DNA of 64,000 nt, from NCBI RefSeq assembly GCF_008806345.1, contig NZ_VZZJ01000013.1:82448-146447 (forward strand), given 5' to 3'. A model generated the notes under the pieces. That model worked only from the letters and a program-made list of their open reading frames with translations. It did no database searches and was not told the DNA's origin. Both the position numbers and the translations under genes were made by a program. Source of the stretch: Methylobacterium planeticum. Its GTDB lineage: Bacteria; Pseudomonadota; Alphaproteobacteria; Rhizobiales; Beijerinckiaceae. Below are positions 50,620 to 59,459 of the stretch, piece after piece; the stretch's first letter is position 1, and the number at the start of each line of letters is the position of its first letter.

Positions 50620-52038
50620 GTGATCCCCCTTCGCCGCCTCGCCGCCGCTATCCTGGCAGCCTCCGCCCTCGTGACGACGGCGCGGGCCGAGACCATCCGC
50701 GTCGCCGTGGGTACCCAGGACACGACGATCAACTGCGCGACCGGCGGCCTGCTGATCCGCGAGCTGAAGCTCCTCGAGAGGTTCCTGCCCCGGGACGGCC
50801 AGTACAAGGACGCCACCTACGACATCCAGTGGCGCAACTTCACCAGCGGCGCGCCGCTCACCAACGAGATGGTCGCCGGCAAGCTCGACCTCGGCGCGAT
50901 GGCCGACTTCCCGGGCTCCCTGAACGGGGCCGCTTTCGCCAAGGCCGGCCGGCGCAGCCTGTTCCTCAGCGTGCTCTCGGGCAGCATCAAGGGCAGCGGC
51001 AACGGCGTCGTGGTGCCGGTGGCCTCGCCGGTGCAGTCCTTCGCCGAGCTGAAGGGCAAGACCATCTCGGTGCCCTTCGCCTCGACCTCCCACGGCCTGC
51101 TCCTGCGCGCCGTGAAGGCGCAGGGGTGGGATCCCGAGCGCGACGTCACCATCATCACCCAGGCGCCAGAGGTCGCGGGCTCCGCGTTGAAGGCCAACAA
51201 GATCGAGGCGCATGCCGACTTCGTGCCCTTCGCCGAGCTGTTCCCCTGGCGCGGCATCGCCCGGAAGATCTACGACGGCTCTCAGTCGAACGCGCCGACC
51301 TTTCACGGCTCCCTCGTCGACGCGGCCTACGCGGAGCGCTACCCCGAGATCGTCACCGCCTATCTGCGCGCCGCGATCGAGGCGGACAGGCTGATCGCCG
51401 CGGAGCCCGAGCGCTACGCCGAGCTGATCGAACGCGTGACGGGGATCGAGGCGGAGGTTGCCTACCTGTTCCACGGGCCGCTCGGCCTGCAGACCCGCGA
51501 CATCACCTGGAAGCCAGAATATCGGCAGGCGCTGAAGACCTCGATCGAGACCCTGACGCTCCTGAAGAAGGCCGACGGCGACCTCGACGTGGACCGCTTC
51601 GTCGACGACCGCTTCGTCCGGGCGGCCGCCGCACAGGCTGGCCTCGACTACGAGGTCCGCCTGAAGGACTACGCCCAGGCGCCGTTGAAGGCCGCCGACG
51701 CCGCGACCGGCCAGCCGATCACGGATGTCTCCCGCCTCGCCCAGATCTGGGTGAAGGGCGAGGACAAGGTCCGCCACTACGCCTCGCCCGAGGCTGCGCT
51801 CACGGCGCTCGCCGCGTTGGAGCAGGGGGGCGGCAGCGCGCGGGTCGTCTACGCGCAGGACCGCCAGAGCGGCATCAAGCTGTTCGCCGCCCAGGCGTGG
51901 TACGTGCGGGACGCCGAGCGGCGGCTCGGCGCCTTCCTGCTCAAGGGCGATGCGGACACCTTCGCCAAGGCGCACGGGGGCGAGGTGCTCGATTTCGCCG
52001 CCGCCCGCGCGGGCGTGGCCCGGTTGAGCGCCCGATGA
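50620..52038 (+). CDS. SsuA/NMT1-type substrate-binding protein with C-terminal NosL-like domain
   Basis: 472 residues from a GTG at 50620 with GGAG eight bases upstream; the frame is open to 50500 but without a signal peptide. Signal peptide residues 1-23 (ending TTARAE). A periplasmic-binding fold of the sulfonate/nitrate/taurine type follows (TQDTTINCATGG, LDLGAMADFPG, KGKTISVPFASTSHGLLLRA). The last 85 residues (LFAAQAWYVRDAERRLGAF...FAKAHGGEVLDFAAA) resemble the copper-binding NosL family, an unusual addition. First gene of an SsuABC-like operon. Confidence 0.8.
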   Translation: MIPLRRLAAAILAASALVTTARAETIRVAVGTQDTTINCATGGLLIRELKLLERFLPRDGQYKDATYDIQWRNFTSGAPLTNEMVAGKLDLGAMADFPGSLNGAAFAKAGRRSLFLSVLSGSIKGSGNGVVVPVASPVQSFAELKGKTISVPFASTSHGLLLRAVKAQGWDPERDVTIITQAPEVAGSALKANKIEAHADFVPFAELFPWRGIARKIYDGSQSNAPTFHGSLVDAAYAERYPEIVTAYLRAAIEADRLIAAEPERYAELIERVTGIEAEVAYLFHGPLGLQTRDITWKPEYRQALKTSIETLTLLKKADGDLDVDRFVDDRFVRAAAAQAGLDYEVRLKDYAQAPLKAADAATGQPITDVSRLAQIWVKGEDKVRHYASPEAALTALAALEQGGGSARVVYAQDRQSGIKLFAAQAWYVRDAERRLGAFLLKGDADTFAKAHGGEVLDFAAARAGVARLSAR

Positions 52039-52907
52039 GCACCGCCGCGCTCGACGCCCCCGGCGCCGCCCTGGCGGCCCCTCCGGGCTCGGCGGAGGGC
52101 AGGCGGCTCGGGCGCGCCGCCGGGCGCTCCGCTTTGCCGCTGCGCCGCCTCGCGACCAGGGCCGGGGCGCTCGGCCTCGGCCTCCTCGCCTGGCACCTTG
52201 CCGCGAGTCATAGGCTCGATCTCGGCCCCGTCACCTTCCGCAACGTGCCGGCGCCCGCCGAGGTGGCGCGGGCGGCCTGGTCGCTCGCGCAGTCGCCGAA
52301 GCTCGGCGCCCATGTGGGCGCGAGCCTCGCACGGGTGCTCGGCGGCTTCCTGGCGGCGCTCGTCGCGGGCATCGGCCTCGGCCTCGCCATCGGCCGCTCG
52401 CGGCTGGCGGGGGACCTGCTGCTGCCGCCCCTCGAAGTGCTGCGGCCGATCCCGGCCGTGGCCTGGATCCCGCTGGCGATACTGATGTTCCCCTCCTCCG
52501 AGGCCTCGATGGTGTTCATCACCTTCACGGGCGCCCTGTTCCCGATCCTGCTCAACACCGTGCACGGCGCCGAGGCCGCGAGTCCGCGCCTCGTCGCCTC
52601 GGCCCGCAGCCTCGGCGCCGGCCGGGCCGCGATCCTGCGCGAGGTGGTGGTCCCGGCCGCCCTGCCCAGCATGGTCACGGGAGCGGCGATCGGCATGGGC
52701 ACGGCCTGGTTCTGCCTCGTCACCGCCGAGATGATCTCCGGCCAGTACGGGATCGGCTACTTCACCTGGGAATCCTATACCTTGCAGAACTACGACGACA
52801 TCGTCGTCGGCATGCTGCTGATCGGCCTGCTCGGGATGGGGTCGAGCGTCGCCGTGCGCGCGCTCGGTCGCCTCGCCATGCCGTGGACCCGCGGAGGCCG
52901 CGCGTGA
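52035..52907 (+). CDS. ABC transporter permease (SsuC/TauC type)
   Basis: 290 residues with six predicted spans and the EAA loop (about residues 184-205: AASPRLVASARSLGAGRAAILREVVVPAALP). ATGA overlap with the binding-protein gene. It forms the channel of the importer with the ATPase encoded next. Confidence 0.88.
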   Translation: MSTAALDAPGAALAAPPGSAEGRRLGRAAGRSALPLRRLATRAGALGLGLLAWHLAASHRLDLGPVTFRNVPAPAEVARAAWSLAQSPKLGAHVGASLARVLGGFLAALVAGIGLGLAIGRSRLAGDLLLPPLEVLRPIPAVAWIPLAILMFPSSEASMVFITFTGALFPILLNTVHGAEAASPRLVASARSLGAGRAAILREVVVPAALPSMVTGAAIGMGTAWFCLVTAEMISGQYGIGYFTWESYTLQNYDDIVVGMLLIGLLGMGSSVAVRALGRLAMPWTRGGRA

Positions 52908-53743
52908 GCGCCGCCCCGACCTCGGCCGCCGGCCGCATCGAGATCGCGGGCGCCGCGATCAGGCTCGGGACCGGCACCGCCGCCTTCGAGGTGGTGCGGG
53001 ACATCGACCTCGCCATACCATCGCGCCAGTTCGTCTGCCTGCTCGGGCCGTCGGGCTGCGGGAAGTCGACGCTCCTCGGTGCGCTCGCCGGCCACCTCGG
53101 CCTCGCCCGCGGCCGCCTCGCCCTCGACGGTCAGCCCGTGGCAGGGCCGCACCCGGAGCGCGGCATCGTGTTCCAGCAGCACACGCTGCTGCCCTGGCGG
53201 CGCGTGGTCGACAACGTCGCCTTCGGCCCGAAGATGCGGGGCGTCGGCAGAACCGAGCGGCTGGCCCGGGCGCGCGACTTCCTGGCGCTGGTGGGGCTCG
53301 CGGATTTCGCCGAGCGCTATCCCGCAGAGTTGTCGGGCGGCATGCAGCAGCGGGTCGAGATCGCCCGGGTGCTCATCAACCGGCCCCGGATCCTCCTGAT
53401 GGACGAGCCCTTCGGCGCCCTCGACGCGCAGACGCGGCTGATGATGCAGGAACTGCTGCTCGACATCTGGACGCGGCTGCCAACCACCGTGGTTTTCGTG
53501 ACCCACGACATCGACGAGGCGCTGTTCCTCGGCGACCGGGTCCTGGTGATGTCGGCCCGTCCCGGGCGCATCCTGGAGGACATTCCCCTCGCCTTCCCGC
53601 GTCCGCGCGGGCGCGATCTCGTCACCGATCCCGACTTCGTTGCGCTGAAGCGGCGCTGTCTCGACCTCCTGCGCCCCCGGGACGGCCAATCCCCGCTGCC
53701 GCGCCTGACCCCACTCGGCCTGCCGCTGCAGGGGGCGGCCTAG
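52904..53743 (+). CDS. ABC transporter ATP-binding protein (SsuB/TauB type)
   Basis: 279 residues from a GTG overlapping the permease stop (GTGA), with GGAGG upstream. Walker A GPSGCGKST, Q-loop FQQHTLLPWRRV, signature LSGGMQQR, Walker B LLMDEPFGALD and H-loop VTHD are intact. The PW after the Q-loop is typical of nitrate/sulfonate/taurine importers. It powers uptake through the preceding permease. Confidence 0.9.
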   Translation: MSAAPTSAAGRIEIAGAAIRLGTGTAAFEVVRDIDLAIPSRQFVCLLGPSGCGKSTLLGALAGHLGLARGRLALDGQPVAGPHPERGIVFQQHTLLPWRRVVDNVAFGPKMRGVGRTERLARARDFLALVGLADFAERYPAELSGGMQQRVEIARVLINRPRILLMDEPFGALDAQTRLMMQELLLDIWTRLPTTVVFVTHDIDEALFLGDRVLVMSARPGRILEDIPLAFPRPRGRDLVTDPDFVALKRRCLDLLRPRDGQSPLPRLTPLGLPLQGAA

Positions 53744-54100
53744 CGGAGCCGTCGCCCGCGCCCGCTACTGGTCCTGGATCCTCTCGCCGCTCGGCCTCCT
53801 CACCCTGTTGAGCCTTCGTGACGACGCGGGGGCTGGTGACGCCCGTCCTCCTGCCCTCCAGGCCGGCACCGATCACGTCGTGAGTGCGCTCGCGGCCGCA
53901 TGTGAGGAGGCGTCGCGGGCCGGATCGAAGGGTCCGTGAGCGTCGGGCGAACCCGCCGTGCAGCCCATCACGGCCGAGCAGGGAGGTGAGGCGGTACGGG
54001 GCCGGCCCGCATCGGGTCCGCCGGAAACTAATTGCTATCCGGCACGGGCCGCAGGGTCCCTTATCCGATCCGTCCGAACGAACAGAGGAGGGATGTTCCG
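53744..54100. other. Gap between importer operon and redox genes
   Basis: About 355 nt without a gene. It contains the second TAATTGCT inverted repeat near its end, so the redox genes probably have their own promoter. Confidence 0.5.
54020..54043. promoter_or_regulatory. Inverted repeat around TAATTGCT, copy 2
   Basis: Arms GCCGGA and TCCGGC flank a 12-nt centre containing TAATTGCT, as at 50490. It ends 57 nt before the leader peptide start. Confidence 0.45.
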
Positions 54101-54220
54101 ATGCATGCCCGCGGGGTCTACCCCTTCGTCGACCTGCCCTTCGTCGACCTGCCCTTCGTCCACCTGCGCGACCTCGCCCGCACGAGTCCCGCGGCGGAGC
54201 GGACGTCCCGGGCGGCCTGA
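54101..54220 (+). CDS. 39-residue leader peptide with three PFVDL-type repeats
   Basis: ATG 54101 lies 8 nt after a very strong AGGAGGG site. The peptide reads MHARGVY and then PFVDL, PFVDL, PFVHL, encoded by three 15-bp tandem units (54122-54166), before an Arg/Ser/Ala-rich end. It stops 58 nt before the AprA-like gene. Position and strong ribosome site suggest a translated leader; whether it regulates the genes below is unknown. Confidence 0.55.
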   Translation: MHARGVYPFVDLPFVDLPFVHLRDLARTSPAAERTSRAA

Positions 54221-54278
54221 GCCCGGCCTCATCCATCCGTGCGCGGGCCGCCCGCGCCCATTCCGCACGAGGGCCCGC

Positions 54279-56024
54279 ATGAGCGCCACCGAACCCAAGA
54301 CCGAGATCATCGAGGCCGACATCCTGGTGATCGGCGGCGGCACCGGCGGCCCGATGGCCGCGATCAGGGCCAAGGAAGCCGACCCGAAGCTCCGCGTCGT
54401 CCTGATGGAGAAGGCGAACGTGAAGCGCTCGGGCGCGATCAGCATGGGCATGGACGGGCTCAACAACGCCGTCGTGCCGGGCTACGCCACCCCGGAGCAG
54501 TACGTGAAGGAGATCACGGTCGCCAATGACGGCATCGTCAACCAGAAGGCCGTGATGGCCTACGCGCAGGGCTCGTTCCCGATGATCCAGTACCTCGACA
54601 AGCTCGGGGTCAAGTTCGAGAAGGACGGCTCCGGCGAATACAACATGCGCAAGGTCCACCACATGGGGACCTACGTGCTGCCGATGCCCGAAGGCCACAA
54701 CGTCAAGAAGGTGCTCTATCGACAGCTGCGGCGGCTGCAGGTCGGCGTCACCAACCGCTACATGGCGACCCGCCTGCTGAAAGGTCCGGACGGGCGCATC
54801 GCCGGCGCCGTCGGGGTGAATACGCGCACCTCCGAGTTCCTGGTGGTGAAGGCCAAGGCGGTGGTGCTGGCCTGCGGCGCCGCCGGGCGCCTCGGGCTGC
54901 CGGCCTCCGGCTACCTGTTCGGCACCTACGAGAACGCGGCCAATTGTGGCGACGGTTACGCCATGGCCTACCACGCGGGCGCCGAGCTCGCGAACCTCGA
55001 ATGCTATCAGATCAACCCGCTGATCAAGGACTATAACGGCCCCTCCTGCGCCTACGTCACCGGACCATTCGGCGGATACACGGCCAACAACCGCGGCGAG
55101 CGCTTCATCGAGTGCGACTACTGGTCGGGCCAGATGATGCTCGAGTTCTGGCGCGAATTGCAGAGCGGAAACGGCCCGGTCTTCCTCAAGATGGACCACC
55201 TGCGCGAGGAGACGATCTCGGACATCGAGACCATCCTGCACACCAACGAGCGCCCCTCGCGTGGAAGATTTCATGAACGACGCGGCAACAATTACCGCAG
55301 GCGGCCGGTCGAGATGCACATCTCCGAGATCGGCTTCTGCTCCGGCCATTCGGCCTCGGGCGTCTGGGTCGACGAGCACGCCCGCACCACGATCCCGGGC
55401 CTCTACGCGGTCGGCGACATGGCGAGCGTGCCCCACAACTACATGTTGGGCGCCTTCGTGAACGGCGGCATCGCGGGCGCGGACGCCGCCGCCCGTTGCG
55501 CGGCCACGAGCCTCGCCGACTACGACGACGGCGACCTCGCCGCCGAGCAGGAGCGGGTGCTGGCCCCCACCCGGCGCCAGGACGGGCTCACCCCGCACGA
55601 GATGGAGTTCAAGACCCGCCGCCTCGTCAACGATTACCTCGAGCCGCCGAAGGTGACGGCCAAGATGGAGCTCGGCCAGCGCCGCTTCGCGGAGATCCGC
55701 CAGGATCTCGACCACCTCTGCGCCCGCGACCCGCACGAGCTGCTCCGGGCGCTGGAGATGCAGACGATCCTCGACTGCGCCGACATGGCGGCGGCGGCCT
55801 CGCTCTACCGCACCGAGAGCCGCTGGGGCTTCTACCACCTGCGCACCGACCACCCCGAGACCGACGACGCCAACTGGAACTGCCACACCGTGCTGTTCAA
55901 GGACGGGCAGGGCCGGATGGCCCACGCCAAGCGCGCCGTCGACCCCTTCATCGTGCCGGTCGCCGAGGCGGAGATGAGCGCCTACCACCGGCTTCGCATC
56001 AAGACGCCGGCCGCTGCCGAGTAG
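54279..56024 (+). CDS. AprA-like FAD flavoprotein (fumarate reductase/adenylylsulfate reductase family)
   Basis: 581 residues. The FAD-binding glycine motif is at the N-terminus (ILVIGGGTGGPMAAIRA, about 14-30), with a second FAD contact near GLYAVGDMAS and a capping domain between. Homologous to AprA and to fumarate reductase flavoprotein subunits, and paired, like AprA with AprB, with a small ferredoxin downstream. No sulfate adenylyltransferase is nearby, so a role in dissimilatory sulfate metabolism is unlikely; oxidation or desulfuration of an imported organosulfur compound fits the context. The ATG at 54279 is chosen because the domain starts at once; the frame is open upstream through the leader region. 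Confidence 0.82.
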   Translation: MSATEPKTEIIEADILVIGGGTGGPMAAIRAKEADPKLRVVLMEKANVKRSGAISMGMDGLNNAVVPGYATPEQYVKEITVANDGIVNQKAVMAYAQGSFPMIQYLDKLGVKFEKDGSGEYNMRKVHHMGTYVLPMPEGHNVKKVLYRQLRRLQVGVTNRYMATRLLKGPDGRIAGAVGVNTRTSEFLVVKAKAVVLACGAAGRLGLPASGYLFGTYENAANCGDGYAMAYHAGAELANLECYQINPLIKDYNGPSCAYVTGPFGGYTANNRGERFIECDYWSGQMMLEFWRELQSGNGPVFLKMDHLREETISDIETILHTNERPSRGRFHERRGNNYRRRPVEMHISEIGFCSGHSASGVWVDEHARTTIPGLYAVGDMASVPHNYMLGAFVNGGIAGADAAARCAATSLADYDDGDLAAEQERVLAPTRRQDGLTPHEMEFKTRRLVNDYLEPPKVTAKMELGQRRFAEIRQDLDHLCARDPHELLRALEMQTILDCADMAAAASLYRTESRWGFYHLRTDHPETDDANWNCHTVLFKDGQGRMAHAKRAVDPFIVPVAEAEMSAYHRLRIKTPAAAE

Positions 56025-56051
56025 CGCGTCTGGACATCCGGAGACATTCGC

Positions 56052-56285
56052 ATGCCGATCATCACACAGGCCAAGAGCGCCGCGGTCGTCGTCGACGACG
56101 AGAAATGCATCGCCGAGAAGGGCTGCCGCGTCTGCGTCGACGTCTGCCCGCTCGACATCCTGGCGATCGATGAGGACCGGCAGAAGGCCTACATGAAGTA
56201 CGACGAGTGCTGGTACTGCATGCCCTGCGAGGTCGATTGCCCGACGAACGCCGTCACGGTCAACATTCCCTACCTGCTGCGCTGA
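56052..56285 (+). CDS. AprB-like 2x[4Fe-4S] ferredoxin
   Basis: 77 residues with two complete cluster motifs, C-x5-C-x2-C-x3-CP (CIAEKGCRVCVDVCP) and C-x2-C-x2-C-x3-CP (CWYCMPCEVDCP). The long first loop is characteristic of AprB-type ferredoxins. It begins 27 nt after the flavoprotein and should pass electrons to or from it. Confidence 0.9.
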   Translation: MPIITQAKSAAVVVDDEKCIAEKGCRVCVDVCPLDILAIDEDRQKAYMKYDECWYCMPCEVDCPTNAVTVNIPYLLR

Positions 56286-56293
56286 GGCCGCCC

Positions 56294-57253
56294 ATGCCCG
56301 TGTTCGACACCTTCGACGACGATCCTGGCGACCTGTCCGAGCGCTGCGCCGATCCCGATCCCGGCATCCGCCGCGTGGCCATGATGGAGCTCGCCGAAGC
56401 CGTCGGCCCGGAGGCTAAGGTCCTGCTCCTCAAGGGCCTCGCCGACGACGATGCCACCGTGCGGGCCGCGGCCGCGAAGGCGCTCGACGAGCATGACGGG
56501 CCGGACGTGGTCGAGGGCCTGGTGCGCACGCTGGAGGACGCCGACGCGGCGGTGCGCCGCATCGCCGCCGACACGCTCGCCGAGAAGAAGGAGCCCGCCT
56601 GCGGTCCGCTGCTCATCGCGCGCGCGGCCCATGCCGACCCCTTCGTGCAGGCCGCCGCGCTGCGGGCCTTGCGCGAACTGGTGCTCCCCGACGCGCTCGC
56701 CGCGGCGCTCGAGGCCCTGCGCAGCCCCGTACCCGAGGTACGCCGCGAGGGACTCGGCGTCGTCGGCTACCTCAAGGCGGAGGCGGCCCTTCCCGCCCTC
56801 ATCGCGACCGCTGGCGATCCTGATGCGGGCGTGCGCCGGGCCACCATGGCGGCCCTCGTCTTCCTGCGTCCGGGCGGCCCGGGTGTCGCAACGCTGATCG
56901 CCGGCCTCCATGACGAGAACTGGCAGGTGCGCGAGGAGGCCGCAATCTCCTCGGCCAAGATCCGCCTGCCCGAGGCGATCGACGCCCTGATCGCCCGCAT
57001 GGACGATCCGGTCTGGCAGGTGCGCATCAAGGCGGCGAACGCGCTCGGCCGCATCAAGGCTCCGGACGCTGTCGCGGTGCTCGGCCGCGCCCTCGGATCG
57101 GAGATCGGAAACCTCCGCAAGGAAGCGGCGGCGGCGCTCGGCGAGATCGCCGATCCGCGGGCGCTGCCCGCCCTCGAAGCGGATTACGACGATCCCGACC
57201 CGGACGTGCGCAAGCTCGTGCGCTGGGCGATCGGCCGTTGCCGCGGACCATGA
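56294..57253 (+). CDS. HEAT-repeat protein
   Basis: 319 residues made of about eight HEAT/PBS-lyase-type repeats of roughly 31 residues, each with paired helices and a D-x-x-V-R core (DPGIRRVAMMELAEAV, DATVRAAAAKALDEH, NWQVREEAAISSAKI and others). It starts 8 nt after the ferredoxin stop. Such proteins are scaffolds; here it may hold the flavoprotein-ferredoxin pair together. Confidence 0.85.
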   Translation: MPVFDTFDDDPGDLSERCADPDPGIRRVAMMELAEAVGPEAKVLLLKGLADDDATVRAAAAKALDEHDGPDVVEGLVRTLEDADAAVRRIAADTLAEKKEPACGPLLIARAAHADPFVQAAALRALRELVLPDALAAALEALRSPVPEVRREGLGVVGYLKAEAALPALIATAGDPDAGVRRATMAALVFLRPGGPGVATLIAGLHDENWQVREEAAISSAKIRLPEAIDALIARMDDPVWQVRIKAANALGRIKAPDAVAVLGRALGSEIGNLRKEAAAALGEIADPRALPALEADYDDPDPDVRKLVRWAIGRCRGP

Positions 57254-57391
57254 GCGGGGAACCTCGGACGCACCCCGTCGTCGGGCGACGAGCGCCACAA
57301 GCCGCGGAGAACCGGAGGTCCGCTTTTGGGCGAGGACCCAGGGCCCGCCGCGGGCGCCGGGCGGGATTGGCAAGGCGTTGGTTCCGCTTCG

Positions 57392-57718
57392 TCAGCTCGC
57401 GACCTTGAGGCCGATGATGCCCACGACCGTCACAACGACGAACAGGAGCCGGATCGCGTCGGCTGGCTCACCGAACAGGAGGATGCCGGCCCCGACGCTG
57501 CCGACCGCACCGATCCCGGTCCAGACGGCGTAGGCCGTGCCCACCGGCAGCACCTGGAGCGCCTTCGTCAGAAGCCCGACGAAGAGCGCCAGGAGCAGAA
57601 GCGACATCAGCGTCCAGCCGGCATCCCTGAAGCCATCCGCCTTCTTGGTCGCGAGTGCCCAGGCGACATCGACGACCCCGGACGCGACCAGCATGATCCA
57701 GCCCCAGCCCGTGCTCAT
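57392..57718 (-). CDS. SMR-family transporter (SugE/Gdx-like)
   Basis: 108 residues, four spans, with the SugE-type signature LPVGTAYAVWTGIGAVGSVGAGILLFGEPAD. The proton-coupled Glu of the first span, essential in EmrE and Gdx, is Asp17 here (GVVDVAWA). SugE proteins export guanidinium or related cations as a dimer. It overlaps the azoreductase gene by ATGA. Confidence 0.88.
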   Translation of the reverse strand: MSTGWGWIMLVASGVVDVAWALATKKADGFRDAGWTLMSLLLLALFVGLLTKALQVLPVGTAYAVWTGIGAVGSVGAGILLFGEPADAIRLLFVVVTVVGIIGLKVAS

Positions 57719-58377
57719 GCGCCCGCTCCCGCGCCGCCGCGTGCCGAGCGCCGCAGGCACTCCTCCGCAAGCTGCCGCAGGCGCTCCTCCGCAAGCTCGG
57801 CGGCAACCTCGGCTCCGGGGCCGATCGTCGGCCCGACCGGAACGATGGTCAGATCGGTCAGTCCGATGAAGCCGAGGGCGGCCCTGAGATAGGGCGTCGC
57901 GAGATCGGGCCGGCCGCGGCTCTCGCCCGTCGCGTAGTCGCCCGCGCTCGCCACGATCGCGATCGCCGGCCGTGGCCGCAACAGGGGCGCGTAGCCCGTT
58001 GCGCTGTCGAACGCGAAGGACAGGCCCGGCTGCGTGATCAGGTCGATCCAGTGCTTGAGCCGGTAGGGGATCGAGAAGTTCCACATCGGCGTGGAGAGGA
58101 GAAGGCAATCGGCCCTGTCGAGGCGCTCCACCATCGCCGCGATCCTTGCCCAGGCGGTCGCCTCCGGTCCATCGTGGCTGCGCCCGGCCAGGCGGGCATA
58201 CTTGGCCATGAGAGCGGCGCCGTCGAACGGCGGCAGATCGGTCTGCCACAGATCGAGATGATCGACCGAGAGGGACGGGCCGGCCGCCTGCAGGGCCTCG
58301 ATGAAGCGGCGGGCGGCCTGCGTGGAGCGCGAGGCCTCACCCCGCGGCGAGCCCTCGACATGCAGGAGCGTCGTCAT
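57715..58377 (-). CDS. FMN-dependent NADH-azoreductase
   Basis: 220-residue flavodoxin-fold quinone/azo reductase (AzoR family). FMN-phosphate loop GSPRGEASRS at residues 9-18, the LLLSTPMWNFSIPYRLKHWIDLI segment at about 92-114 and the GDYATGE flavin contact are present. The C-terminus carries an Arg/Ala-rich tail. It is divergent from a LysR gene, which probably regulates it. Confidence 0.9.
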   Translation of the reverse strand: MTTLLHVEGSPRGEASRSTQAARRFIEALQAAGPSLSVDHLDLWQTDLPPFDGAALMAKYARLAGRSHDGPEATAWARIAAMVERLDRADCLLLSTPMWNFSIPYRLKHWIDLITQPGLSFAFDSATGYAPLLRPRPAIAIVASAGDYATGESRGRPDLATPYLRAALGFIGLTDLTIVPVGPTIGPGAEVAAELAEERLRQLAEECLRRSARGGAGAGA

Positions 58378-58538
58378 CGGCGGCGGCCCTCCGGATCGAA
58401 GGTTGGGAGGCTCGCAATGCCCGACAGCGCACGGGTGTCCGGGGTTTCGATCATCGGTGTCAGCGCCCTTGGCCCGGGGCTTCGCGGCCCCGCCCTTCCG
58501 ACGTAGGCTGTGCGCGGCGCCACCGGGAGTCGGCTATT

Positions 58539-59459
58539 TTGCCAAGTTCATCTGCGGAAACGCACAGGGGTGACTGGGATGATCTACGGATCGTCCTGGC
58601 CGTGGCCCGGGCTGGCTCCCTGTCTGCCGCCGCGCGGTCCCTGGGGGTCAACCACACGACCGTGCTGCGTCGCTTGAGCGCCTACGAGGCCCGGCTCGGC
58701 GTGCGCCTGTTCGAGCGGCTTCCCTCAGGCTACCTGCCAACCGCGGTCGGCGACGCGATGGTTAGCGACCTCGCGGTCATCGACAGCGCGATCCATGACG
58801 TGGTGCGCCGTGCGGCCGGGCACGACCGCCAACTCACGGGTCCGGTGCGCCTCTCGACGACGGACACGCTGATGGCCTCCATCCTGCCCGGCGCGCTCGC
58901 AGCGGTGCGGGCGGCCCATCCGGGTATCAGGCTCGAGGTGTCCACGGCGAACGACTTCGCGGTCCTGACGCGCCGCGAGGCGGACATCGCCCTGCGGCCC
59001 ACGTCATCGCCACCCGAGGGGCTGATCGGCCGCCGCCTGAGGTCCGTGACCTATGCCGCCTACGCGGCACCCGCCTACGTGGCAGACCAGCCGACCGACA
59101 CACCGCTTCCCGAGCATCGATGGCTCGGGCTCGATGCCTCCCTGCGCGAGACGAGCGCCGCCCGCTGGTTGCGCGAGCATCTGCCCGGCGTCGAGCCCGC
59201 GGCCCGGGCGGACTCGTTCGTCGCCCTGCGCGAACTCGTGTCTGCGGGCCTCGGTGTCGCGATCCTGCCCACCTATCTCGGCGATGCGTCCGTCGCGCTG
59301 GTCCGCCTACCAGGGACGGCTGATCTCGACCTCGGCGCCGCCCTGTGGCTGCTGACGCACGAGGATCTGCGCCGGGTCGCGCGCATCGACGCCGTCGTCA
59401 CCGTGTTGGCCGCAGCCCTGACGCATCGCGCGCCCTCGCGACGAACCGCGAAGGCCTGA
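58539..59459 (+). CDS. LysR-family transcriptional regulator
   Basis: 306 residues. N-terminal helix-turn-helix (about 14-72: DLRIVLAVARAGSLSAAARSLGVNHTTVLRRLSAYEARLG) and a C-terminal effector domain. It begins with TTG at 58539; no ATG or GTG is available before the HTH, and GGGAG lies 10 nt upstream. It diverges from the azoreductase/SMR pair across a 161-bp gap, the usual arrangement for LysR control. Confidence 0.88.
   Translation: MPSSSAETHRGDWDDLRIVLAVARAGSLSAAARSLGVNHTTVLRRLSAYEARLGVRLFERLPSGYLPTAVGDAMVSDLAVIDSAIHDVVRRAAGHDRQLTGPVRLSTTDTLMASILPGALAAVRAAHPGIRLEVSTANDFAVLTRREADIALRPTSSPPEGLIGRRLRSVTYAAYAAPAYVADQPTDTPLPEHRWLGLDASLRETSAARWLREHLPGVEPAARADSFVALRELVSAGLGVAILPTYLGDASVALVRLPGTADLDLGAALWLLTHEDLRRVARIDAVVTVLAAALTHRAPSRRTAKA

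Noticed and set aside
54093..54278. Cys-rich N-terminal extension of the AprA-like protein from the ATG at 54093
   Set aside because: The ribosome site touches this ATG directly, leaving no spacing, and the extension of CPSST repeats has no place in the flavoprotein fold. The overlapping leader frame from 54101 fits better.
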